From NCBI GenBank assembly GCA_965653225.1, contig CBFGZI010000073.1:1-19174 (forward strand): DNA of 19,174 nt, in the 5' to 3' direction. Positions 6,253-12,129 of the stretch are shown here, piece by piece. The stretch comes from JALZDI01 sp965653225. GTDB lineage: Bacteria > Actinomycetota > Actinomycetes > Propionibacteriales > Nocardioidaceae. Below the pieces are notes generated by a model, which did not search any database, was not told where the DNA came from, and was given only the letters and a program-made list of their open reading frames with translations. How positions within the stretch are numbered: position 1 is the stretch's first letter; each line of letters opens with the position of its first letter. The position numbers and the translations under genes are program-made.

Positions 6253-7029
6253 GTGACCACCACACTCGCGATCGCCAACCAGAAGGGCGGGGTCGCCAAG
6301 ACGACCACAGTGGCCTCGCTCGGCGCCGCGCTGACCGAGCTCGGCCAGCGCGTGCTGCTGGTGGACCTCGACCCGCAGGCGTGCCTGACCTTCTCGCTCG
6401 GCATCGACCCAGAGGACCTCGACACCTCGGTGCACGACGTGCTGCTGGGCAACGGCGAGGCGGCCGACGTGCTCATGAAGACCGACGACGGGCCCGACCT
6501 GGTGCCGGCCACGATCGAGCTGGCCGGGGCCGAGGCGGCGCTGCTCACCCGCACCGGCCGTGAGCACGCGCTGCGAGTCGCGCTGGAGCCGCTGAACGAC
6601 CGGTACGACTGGGTGCTGCTGGACTGCCCGCCGTCGCTGGGCGTGCTCACCGTCGGTGCCCTGTCGGCGGCCGACGCGGTGCTCATCCCGCTGCAGTGCG
6701 AGACGTTGTCGCACCGCGGCGTCGGCCAGCTGCTCGACACCGTGCACGACGTGCGCCGGTTCACCAACCGCGGGCTGTCGGTGCTGGGCGTGCTGCCGAC
6801 CCTGTACGACGGGCGCACCACGCATGCCCGCGCGGTGCTCGAGACCATCTCCGACGCCTACGACCTCGAAGTCCTGCAGCCGCCGATCCCCAAGACCATC
6901 CGGTTCGCCGAGGCGCCGGCGTCGGGTCGCTCCATCCTGGGCACCGCCCGCAGCCATCGCGGTGCCGAGGCCTACCGCGAGCTCGCCGCGCACCTGGCGG
7001 GCCGGACAAACGGCACGTCTCCGGCCTGA
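6253..7029 (+). CDS. Orphan ParA/Soj-family ATPase
   Basis: A 258-residue P-loop ATPase of the ParA/MinD superfamily. The deviant Walker A is KGGVAKTT (residues 11-18), with the signature first Lys and an Ala where Gly is usual. VLLVDLDPQACLTF follows as the A' region and YDWVLLDCPPSLG as Walker B. The QCETLSHRGVGQLL segment and the C-terminal GRSILGTARSHRGAEAYRELA tail are typical of chromosomal ParA. No parB gene or parS-like sites are visible nearby, so it is an orphan, like the Soj-related Rv3213c of M. tuberculosis (from memory), which sits in a similar neighbourhood. The GTG start at 6253 has GGGAG 10 nt upstream. A role in positioning a cargo on the nucleoid or at the pole is possible; partners are unknown. 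Confidence 0.88.
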   Translation: MTTTLAIANQKGGVAKTTTVASLGAALTELGQRVLLVDLDPQACLTFSLGIDPEDLDTSVHDVLLGNGEAADVLMKTDDGPDLVPATIELAGAEAALLTRTGREHALRVALEPLNDRYDWVLLDCPPSLGVLTVGALSAADAVLIPLQCETLSHRGVGQLLDTVHDVRRFTNRGLSVLGVLPTLYDGRTTHARAVLETISDAYDLEVLQPPIPKTIRFAEAPASGRSILGTARSHRGAEAYRELAAHLAGRTNGTSPA

Positions 7030-7071
7030 CACCCCGAGCCGCAGAGTCCAGGACTGCGGGCCTGCAGGCCC

Positions 7072-7077
7072 TAGGAT
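7072..7077 (+). promoter_or_regulatory. Possible -10 (TAGGAT) or AGGA ribosome site for the L,D-transpeptidase gene
   Basis: TAGGAT ends 7 nt before the ATG at 7085, so it could be a leaderless -10. The same bases contain AGGA at a usable Shine-Dalgarno distance (8 nt), so the site is ambiguous. The alternative is co-transcription with the upstream parA-type gene, 55 nt away. Confidence 0.35.
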
Positions 7078-7084
7078 TGCCGCG

Positions 7085-7882
7085 ATGACCTCGCATCTGG
7101 CGCGCCTCGGGCTCGGTGTTCTCGCCGCTCTGACGCTATTCCTGTCCGCCGGAGGCGCACTCGGACTCTGGCAGACCGGGGCTCCGGCCGCAGCGGCCGT
7201 CGCTTCCGGACAGGCGGCTGCTGCGGGTCCCGGGGACGGGTCGCTGCGGCAGGCGTCCGCGCGATGGACCGCTCGCAACGCAGAGGGCGCCAACGGCGAC
7301 GTCGCCCATGGCGCACCCGCACCTTCGCCGACCGCACCGCAACGGTCGGCGGATCCGCAAGCGCCCGTGCCCGACCCGGCTGCGCCGCAGCACCCGCCCG
7401 CCACTGAGCAGCCGACTGAGCAGCCGGAGCGGTCGACACAGCAGTCGACCGAGCAGTCGACCGAGCCGGTCGACGTGGCGCTACCGCCGGACTCCGGCAC
7501 CGGCCGCCGGGTCGTGTTCGACATGAGTGCGCAGCGGGTCTGGCTCGTCGGCTCGACGGGCAAGGTGCAGCGAACCTACCCGGTGTCGGGCTCGAAGCAC
7601 GACAACCTCGACCCCGGTCACTACGAGGTCTACTCACGGTCGCGGCACGCGATCAGCTACAACTACCAGGAGACGATGCGGTACATGGTCCGCTTCGCCT
7701 CCGGCGACAACGCCGCGATCGGCTTCCACGACATCCCGCGCGACCAGCAGGGCGACCCGGTGCAGACCCGCGCACAGCTGGGACAGCGACTGTCGTCGGG
7801 ATGCATCCGGCAGGCCACGCCGGACGCCATCGCGATGTGGCGGTTCGCCGACGTCGGCACCCCGGTGGTCGTCACCCGCTGA
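7085..7882 (+). CDS. Exported L,D-transpeptidase (YkuD domain)
   Basis: A 265-residue exported cell-wall enzyme. The N-terminus has a hydrophobic signal or anchor (LGLGVLAALTLFLSAGGALGL). A long Ala/Pro/Gln/Thr linker (about 45-135) follows and includes an EQPTEQP/STEQSTE-type repeat. The YkuD catalytic domain begins at about residue 138 (RRVVFDMSAQRVWLV). The active site is H215 (IGFHDIP) and S237-S-G-C240-I-R242, where the nucleophile Cys240 forms the acyl intermediate in 3-3 peptidoglycan crosslinking or protein anchoring. The His usually found in SHGC is Ser here. The domain sits at the very C-terminus, with only a short VVVTR tail. The gene is convergent with the DEAD-box helicase gene; the 45-nt gap holds only short repeats. 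Confidence 0.88.
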   Translation: MTSHLARLGLGVLAALTLFLSAGGALGLWQTGAPAAAAVASGQAAAAGPGDGSLRQASARWTARNAEGANGDVAHGAPAPSPTAPQRSADPQAPVPDPAAPQHPPATEQPTEQPERSTQQSTEQSTEPVDVALPPDSGTGRRVVFDMSAQRVWLVGSTGKVQRTYPVSGSKHDNLDPGHYEVYSRSRHAISYNYQETMRYMVRFASGDNAAIGFHDIPRDQQGDPVQTRAQLGQRLSSGCIRQATPDAIAMWRFADVGTPVVVTR

Positions 7883-7927
7883 CGCGGCACCGGCCGCGCC
7901 CGCGGCACGCGTGTGCTACTCGGGGGG

Positions 7928-9484
7928 CTACTCGCCCGAGGTGCCGCCGCTGCCGGCGCCGGACCCCCCGCCGCCACCGCCCCTGCGCCGGCGGCGACGG
8001 TTGCGGTTGCGCGACCCCGACCTCGTGCCGGACGAGGACGATGCCGCCTGCTCACCGTCCGAGCGCGTCTGGGTCTCGGACTGGGACGCCGCGCCCTCGG
8101 TCTGCTTCGCGCCTGAGTCGCTGCCCTCGACCGGACGGCCGCCCCGGGTGCGGGTGCGAGTGCGTGACCGGCGGCGCCTCGCCTGGCGCTCGCCGGAGTC
8201 GCGACCCCGGTCGCCGTCGCGGCCGCCCCCGCTGCCGCCCCGGCTTTCGCGTGCGGGCTCCTTCGGCGGCGCGATCCGGCCCTTGGCCCCGGCGGGCACA
8301 CCGAGGTCGTGCTCCAGGTGCGGCGACGTGGAGTAGGTCTCCTGCGGCTCGTCGAACGGCAGGTCGAGCGCCTTGTTGATCAGCTTCCACCGCGTGACGT
8401 CGACCCAGTCGACAAGGGTCACGGCGATGCCGGTGGCCCCCGCGCGGCCGGTGCGGCCGATGCGGTGCAGGTAGGTCTTGTCGTCCTCGGGACAGGTGTA
8501 GTTGATGACGTGCGTGACGGCCTCGACGTCGATGCCGCGCGCTGCCACGTCGGTGGCGACCAGCACGTTGACCTTGCCCTCGCGGAATCGCTTCATCGCC
8601 TTCTCGCGGGCGATCTGCGGCATGTCGCCGTGCAGCGGGGCGGCGGAGAAGCCGCGGTCGACGAGCTCGTCGGCCACCTTCTGTGACTGCCGCTTGGTGC
8701 GGGTGAAGACGATCGTCAGCCCGCTGTTCTCCGCCTGCAGGAGGCGGCCGATGATCTCGGTCTTGTCGAGGTCGTGCACCTGGTAGACGAACTGCGCGGT
8801 GGCCGGCACCGTCTGCGCCTCGTCGGTCGACTCGGCGCGGATGTTGACCGGGTGGCGCATGTAGGTGCGGGCCAGGCCGATCACCGGGCCGGGCATGGTC
8901 GCCGAGAACAGCATGGTCTGCCGCAGCTCGGGAGTACGGGAGAGCAGCCGTTCGACGTCGGGGAGAAACCCGAGGTCGAGCATCTCGTCGGCCTCGTCGA
9001 GGACGAGCACCTTGACGTGGCCGAGGTCGAGGGCGCCGCGGTTGACCAGGTCGACCAGCCGGCCGGGGGTGCCGACGACCACGTCGACACCCTTCTGCAG
9101 CGTGCCCAGCTGCTCGTCGTACCCGACGCCGCCGTAGACCGTCAGCGTGCGGGTGCTGCGCTCGGCTCCGGCCACCTTGAGGTCACCGGAGACCTGCAGC
9201 GCGAGCTCGCGGGTGGGGCACACCACCAGCGCCTGCGGCTTGCCCGGCGCGACCAGCTCGGAGTAGTCGGCGTCGTGGGGCGCCACGATGCGCTGCAGCA
9301 CCGGGATCGCGAACGCGAGCGTCTTGCCGGTGCCGGTGCGGGCCTGGCCGATCAGGTCGGTGCCCATCAGCGCGATGGGCAGGGTCATCTCCTGGATCGG
9401 GAACGGAGTCGTGATGCCGACGGACTCGAGCGCGTCGGTGATCTCCGGCAGGACCCCGAGGTCAGTGAACGTAGACAGATCCAT
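7928..9484 (-). CDS. rhlE: DEAD-box ATP-dependent RNA helicase (RhlE-like)
   Basis: A 518-residue RNA helicase with a complete motif set. The Q motif region is FPIQEMTLP (28-36). Motif I is ARTGTGKT (48-55), followed by PTRELA (90-95), GG, and TPGR (139-142). Motif II is D163EAD166 and motif III is SAT (194-196). Then come IVFTRTK, HGDMPQ (285-290), LVATDVAARGID (308-319) and HRIGRTGRAG (340-349). After about residue 400 there is a disordered Arg/Gly/Ser-rich tail ending in an Arg run and a poly-Gly stretch, presumably for non-specific RNA binding. It would unwind or remodel RNA, in ribosome assembly or decay. The ATG at 9484 has only a weak ribosome site; a TAGACT at 9515-9520 (-) is a reasonable -10. 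The family assignment is certain; the rhlE name rests on position and similarity. Confidence 0.93.
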   Translation of the reverse strand: MDLSTFTDLGVLPEITDALESVGITTPFPIQEMTLPIALMGTDLIGQARTGTGKTLAFAIPVLQRIVAPHDADYSELVAPGKPQALVVCPTRELALQVSGDLKVAGAERSTRTLTVYGGVGYDEQLGTLQKGVDVVVGTPGRLVDLVNRGALDLGHVKVLVLDEADEMLDLGFLPDVERLLSRTPELRQTMLFSATMPGPVIGLARTYMRHPVNIRAESTDEAQTVPATAQFVYQVHDLDKTEIIGRLLQAENSGLTIVFTRTKRQSQKVADELVDRGFSAAPLHGDMPQIAREKAMKRFREGKVNVLVATDVAARGIDVEAVTHVINYTCPEDDKTYLHRIGRTGRAGATGIAVTLVDWVDVTRWKLINKALDLPFDEPQETYSTSPHLEHDLGVPAGAKGRIAPPKEPARESRGGSGGGRDGDRGRDSGERQARRRRSRTRTRTRGGRPVEGSDSGAKQTEGAASQSETQTRSDGEQAASSSSGTRSGSRNRNRRRRRRGGGGGGSGAGSGGTSGE

Positions 9485-9514
9485 CTCGATTCGTGCGAAA
9501 GTCTGGGTCGGGCC

Positions 9515-9520
9515 AGTCTA
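9515..9520 (-). promoter_or_regulatory. -10 element (TAGACT) upstream of the DEAD-box helicase gene
   Basis: TAGACT on the minus strand lies about 30 nt before the ATG at 9484, predicting a 5' UTR of roughly 24 nt. It is a good actinobacterial -10, but no TTGACA-like -35 is seen at the right spacing. Confidence 0.4.
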
Positions 9521-9546
9521 TCGACAGGTGCCGGCCGGCCCGCCGG

Positions 9547-9552
9547 TACGCT
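9547..9552 (+). promoter_or_regulatory. -10 element (TACGCT) giving a leaderless mRNA for the ferritin-like gene
   Basis: TACGCT is followed by 6 nt (GCCTGC) and the ATG at 9559. A TCGACA (9521-9526) could act as a -35 with a long 20-nt spacer. No Shine-Dalgarno sequence precedes the ATG, in agreement with leaderless translation. Confidence 0.5.
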
Positions 9553-9558
9553 GCCTGC

Positions 9559-10296
9559 ATGAGCGAGCCCACCACGTCGGAAGAAGGCGAGGGGCAGACG
9601 CCACCGAGCTCGTCCGCTGCCTCGTCCGCACTGCAGGACCCGACCTACCGGCACGCCCTGGTCGACCTTATCGGCGCCATCGCCTACAGCGAGCTGAGCG
9701 CGTTCGAGCGTCTGGCCGAGGACTCGCAGATGGCCCCGACGCTGGAGGACAAGGCCGCGCTCGCCGCGATGGCCAGCGCGGAGTTCGGCCACTTCGCCAG
9801 CCTGCGTGACCGGCTGGCCGAGCTCGGCTCCGACCCCATGGACGCGATGGCCCCGTTCCAGCAGTCGGTCGACGGGTTCCACGCGCACACCGCGCCGTCT
9901 GACTGGCTGGAGGGCCTGGTGAAGGCCTACGTCGGCGACGGGCTGGCCGCCGACTTCTACCGCGAGATCGCTGCCTTCCTGGACTCCGACACACGCTCGC
10001 TGGTGCTGGAGACGCTCGACGACACCGGACACTCCGAGTTCGCCGTCGACCGGGTGCGCAAGGCCATCGAGCGCGACCCGAAGGTGGCCGGAAGGCTTGC
10101 GCTGTGGGCCCGGCGGCTGATGGGCGAGGCGCTGAGCCAGGCGCAACGGGTCGCCGCGGAGCGCGACGCCCTCAGCGCCCTGCTCGCCGGCGGTGTGGAC
10201 CGGCCGGGCATGGATCTCGCCGCCATCGGGCGGATGTTCGCCCGGCTGACCGAGAACCACACCAAGCGGATGAGCTCACTGGGCCTGCAGGCCTGA
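9559..10296 (+). CDS. Ferritin-like fold protein (MiaE-related, Rv3210c-like)
   Basis: A 245-residue, mostly helical protein. After a disordered Ser/Glu/Pro N-terminus (1-25) the helices carry paired metal-ligand patterns: E45 and E50 (AYSELSAFER), E75-x2-H78 (SAEFGHF), and later E151 with H158 and E160 (ETLDDTGHSEF). These patterns match a ferritin-like di-iron four-helix bundle. The closest characterised relative by fold is MiaE, a tRNA-modifying hydroxylase, but this actinobacterial branch has no established reaction. It is adjacent to, and divergent from, the DEAD-box helicase gene, an arrangement I remember from mycobacteria. The start at 9559 is fixed by the leaderless -10. The 3' end holds a 14-bp tandem duplication spanning the stop codon. 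Confidence 0.82.
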   Translation: MSEPTTSEEGEGQTPPSSSAASSALQDPTYRHALVDLIGAIAYSELSAFERLAEDSQMAPTLEDKAALAAMASAEFGHFASLRDRLAELGSDPMDAMAPFQQSVDGFHAHTAPSDWLEGLVKAYVGDGLAADFYREIAAFLDSDTRSLVLETLDDTGHSEFAVDRVRKAIERDPKVAGRLALWARRLMGEALSQAQRVAAERDALSALLAGGVDRPGMDLAAIGRMFARLTENHTKRMSSLGLQA

Positions 10297-10316
10297 CCGG
10301 CCAGGCCTGACCGGCC
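10289..10316 (+). repeat. 14-bp tandem duplication across the stop codon of the ferritin-like gene
   Basis: AGGCCTGACCGGCC occurs twice without spacer (10289-10302 and 10303-10316). The first copy contains the TGA stop of the gene. The sequence can fold locally (GGCCTG and CAGGCC) and might contribute to termination. Confidence 0.6.
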
Positions 10317-10362
10317 GCGCCCCGGAGTCCGCCGGAGCGCGCCGGCGCTCAGTGTCCTGAGC

Positions 10363-10611
10363 TCAGTGCTTGGTCTTGACGACGTTGCGGCCCATCAGGG
10401 TGGAGGCGACCACCACCAGGATGGCCGAGATCACCACGGCCAGCACCCACTTCAAGAAGCCTTCGCTGATGATGGCTCCACCGATCAGGGTGCCGACGAT
10501 GCCGAGGACGATCGTCAGCCACAGCGGCGTGTTGTCCTTGTCGCCGGGGGCGAAGAACTTGCCGAGCAGGCCGATGACGGCGCCGACGATGATCAGGACG
10601 ATCCAGCTCAT
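10363..10611 (-). CDS. GlsB/YeaQ/YmgE family stress-response membrane protein
   Basis: An 82-residue membrane protein. Its three hydrophobic segments are IVLIIVGAVIGLLGKFF, PLWLTIVLGIVGTLIGGAII and WVLAVVISAILVVVAS. The Gly-rich pattern of GlsB/YeaQ (transglycosylase-associated) proteins is clear. Family members are often general-stress induced and of unknown mechanism. The ATG at 10611 is supported by AAAGGGG about 9 nt upstream. About 70-110 nt upstream there is a GGGTAC element with a GNNT box, typical of sigma-B/sigma-F-type promoters, and a strong hairpin in what would be the 5' UTR. It is convergent with the ferritin-like gene. Confidence 0.85.
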   Translation of the reverse strand: MSWIVLIIVGAVIGLLGKFFAPGDKDNTPLWLTIVLGIVGTLIGGAIISEGFLKWVLAVVISAILVVVASTLMGRNVVKTKH

Positions 10612-10668
10612 GACCTGACCCCTTTCCCGTGGCGGCAGACCGGCTGCAGCCACGCCAATGCGTGCCGA

Positions 10669-10688
10669 GGGCCACGGGACCGTGGCCC
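10669..10688. other. Hairpin in the putative 5' UTR of the GlsB-type gene
   Basis: Eight- to nine-bp perfect arms (GGGCCACG with CGTGGCCC) enclose a short loop. The hairpin lies immediately downstream (minus strand) of the GGGTAC promoter-like element, so it would form the 5' end of the transcript. A second smaller dyad (CCCAC-TG-GTGGG) overlaps it. It may stabilise the mRNA or end upstream transcripts. Confidence 0.4.
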
Positions 10689-10696
10689 ACTGGTGG

Positions 10697-10722
10697 GTAC
10701 CCGACTCCATGATCCCTCATGC
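10697..10722 (-). promoter_or_regulatory. Sigma-B/sigma-F-like promoter (GCAT-N16-GGGTAC) for the GlsB-type gene
   Basis: On the minus strand GCAT, 16 nt, then GGGTAC fits the GNNT-N14-16-GGGTAC/T pattern of Streptomyces sigma-B-type stress promoters. Transcription would start near 10690, leaving about 80 nt of leader. The GNNT half is a weak constraint, so this is a suggestion supported mainly by the stress-linked gene family downstream. Confidence 0.35.
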
Positions 10723-10804
10723 GTGCGCGCACGACCATATTCGTCAACGGGACGATTGGGCGAACTGGCGTCAACAGGACGCCTGCGGACGTGTCGCCTC
10801 CGGG

Positions 10805-11050
10805 TTAACCGGCGCCGGACGCGCTCGCGGCCCCGAAGCCGACCCGGCGCGCCGACTCCTCACCGATCTCGACGAAAGCGAGCTTCTCGGAGGGGACGAC
10901 GACCTTGCGGCCGCGGTCGTCCGACAGCACCAGCACCGGCTCGTCGCCGCTGAGTGCCTTGGCCACCAGCTGCTGGATCTCGTCGCTGCTCTGGTTGGAC
11001 TCCAGCATCAGCTCGCGGGGGGCGTGCTGGACGCCGATCCTGACCTCCAC
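10805..11050 (-). CDS. DUF3107 family protein (TB9.4-like)
   Basis: An 81-residue protein of unknown function. It is recognised by its start (VEVRIGVQHAPREL), the central ESNQSSDEIQQLVAKAL, and VVVPSEKLAFVEIGEESARRVGFG at the C-terminus. This is the DUF3107 pattern, small and actinobacteria-specific. The GTG at 11050 is chosen because AAGGAG lies 8 nt upstream and family members begin at this V-E-V segment. An in-frame ATG at 11098 would add a basic Arg/Lys-rich extension. It follows the TetR gene on the same strand after 59 nt and is probably co-transcribed. Confidence 0.85.
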   Translation of the reverse strand: MEVRIGVQHAPRELMLESNQSSDEIQQLVAKALSGDEPVLVLSDDRGRKVVVPSEKLAFVEIGEESARRVGFGAASASGAG

Positions 11051-11109
11051 GGAACCGGTCTCCTTGTCTTCCTTGCGGCGTCGTGCCTGGCGGGCCATGT
11101 GATGTGCGC

Positions 11110-11751
11110 CTAGTGAGAGGGGGGCTCGTCGGTGCGCGGGAAGCCGCGGATGCCTCGCCATGCGAGCCCGGCCACCAGGTTGGCGGCGTCGTCCTGCGGG
11201 ATGCCGCCCTCCTTGGCCAGCCAGAACCGGGCGCTGACCTGGGCCATGCCCACCAGGCTGACGGCCAGCAGCTGCGACTCCTCTGAGGGCAGGCCGGTGT
11301 CGTCGTGGATGACGCCGGCGATGGAGTCGGCGCACTCGTCGGTGACGCGGTCGACGCGCTCGCGCACCGCGGGGTCGTTGACCAGGTCGCTCTCGAACAC
11401 CAGCCGGAAGGCGCCGCCGGCGTTGGCGACGTAGGCGTAGAAGACGTCGACGGTGGCCTGCACCCGCTGCTTGTTGTGGTCGGGGGAGGACTCGAGGGCC
11501 TTCTGCACCGCGTCGATGACGGTGTCGCAGGTCTGGTCCAGCAGCGCGAGGTAGAGGTCGAGCTTGCTGGGGAAGTGCTGGTACAGGACGGGCTTGGACA
11601 CGCCGGCACGGTCGGCGATGTCGTCCATGGCGGCGGCGTGGTAGCCCTGGGCCACGAAGACCTCGAGTGCGGCGTCGAGCAGCTGAGCTCGCCGCGCCTT
11701 GCGCGGCATGCGGATGCCGCGTCGGCGCGCGGTCTGCGGAGTTGTGGGCAC
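11110..11751 (-). CDS. TetR/AcrR family transcriptional regulator
   Basis: A 213-residue regulator. The N-terminal HTH lies at about residues 41-61: AALEVFVAQGYHAA, then MDDIADRAGVSKPVLYQHFPSKLDLY, a textbook TetR DNA-binding domain. The remainder is a helical ligand-binding domain of typical length (YVANAGGAFRLVFES, LLAVSLVGMAQVSARFWL). The ligand is unknown. The GTG at 11751 has GAAGGGG 7-8 nt upstream. An 8-bp inverted repeat with a 9-nt spacer (11767-11791) overlaps a TACGAT -10 element just upstream, suggesting autoregulation. DUF3107 follows. The position matches the Rv3208-type TetR gene next to TB9.4 in mycobacteria (from memory). Confidence 0.9.
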   Translation of the reverse strand: MPTTPQTARRRGIRMPRKARRAQLLDAALEVFVAQGYHAAAMDDIADRAGVSKPVLYQHFPSKLDLYLALLDQTCDTVIDAVQKALESSPDHNKQRVQATVDVFYAYVANAGGAFRLVFESDLVNDPAVRERVDRVTDECADSIAGVIHDDTGLPSEESQLLAVSLVGMAQVSARFWLAKEGGIPQDDAANLVAGLAWRGIRGFPRTDEPPSH

Positions 11752-11766
11752 GGGCTACCCCTTCAT

Positions 11767-11791
11767 CGATGCGCCGCTAACCTGCGCATCG
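11767..11791. promoter_or_regulatory. Candidate TetR operator overlapping the tetR promoter
   Basis: Perfect 8-bp arms CGATGCGC (11767-11774) and GCGCATCG (11784-11791) are separated by 9 nt. The upstream arm overlaps a TACGAT -10 element (11788-11793, minus strand) and the whole site lies 16-40 nt before the GTG. Size and symmetry suit a TetR dimer, so autorepression is the simple reading. Confidence 0.5.
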
Positions 11792-11845
11792 TACCCGGCG
11801 AGGCCGCACGGGACGCGTCGGTGGCCCACGGCGAGCGGTACCGGC

Positions 11846-11866
11846 GAGGTGTCGGGTCCGCACCTC
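11846..11866 (-). terminator. Hairpin after the acidic small protein gene (possible terminator)
   Basis: GAGGTG (11846-11851) and CACCTC (11861-11866) pair, with further inner C-G pairs, directly after the TGA of the acidic protein on the minus strand. No T-run follows. It could end the polymerase-acidic protein transcript before tetR. Confidence 0.35.
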
Positions 11867-12097
11867 TCAGCGGTACTCCTCCTCGTCGTCGTAGGCGGCG
11901 TCGCGCTCCTGCTCGGCCGCGTCGGCGTCGTTGGCCTCGAGAGGCGCCTCCCGGCGCGCGGCCGCGGCGCGGTCCGGGCGGGCGGCGGTGTGCTGCTCGA
12001 GCCGGTCTGCCTCCGGCGCCTCGATGTCGGCATCGTCGTCGAAGGCGTCGTCGTCGAACGTGTCGTCGAAAGGCTCTTCGGCGCTCTGCTCGGTCAT
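11867..12097 (-). CDS. Small acidic, probably disordered protein
   Basis: A 76-residue protein in which about 29 residues are Asp or Glu and no Lys is present. The N-terminal third contains three FDD(D) repeats (PFDDTFDDDAFDDD), the middle is Ala/Arg-rich, and the end is YDDEEEYR. There is no recognisable domain, signal peptide or membrane segment. Translation is well supported: AAGGAG lies 6 nt before the ATG. It begins 32 nt after the stop of the LigD-type polymerase gene on the same strand, so the two are very likely co-transcribed. A DNA-mimic, chaperone-like or partner-binding role can be imagined, but nothing in the sequence proves it. Confidence 0.7.
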   Translation of the reverse strand: MTEQSAEEPFDDTFDDDAFDDDADIEAPEADRLEQHTAARPDRAAAARREAPLEANDADAAEQERDAAYDDEEEYR

Positions 12098-12129
12098 GTC
12101 GGCTCCTTCGAGTCGGCTGCCCTGGAAGC

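Noticed and set aside
6235..7563. Upstream extension of the SDR frame that would give a 694-residue protein
   Set aside because: The extension is antisense to parA and the transpeptidase gene. The Rossmann fold begins at the ATG 6234, which also has a leaderless -10.
9493..9558. Earlier start for the ferritin-like protein at 9493
   Set aside because: The added 22 residues are basic and unlike the family, and would overlap the promoter region. The TACGCT-N6-ATG geometry points to 9559.
11051..11098. Longer DUF3107 start at ATG 11098
   Set aside because: It adds a basic extension not typical of the family, and AAGGAG sits correctly before the GTG at 11050.
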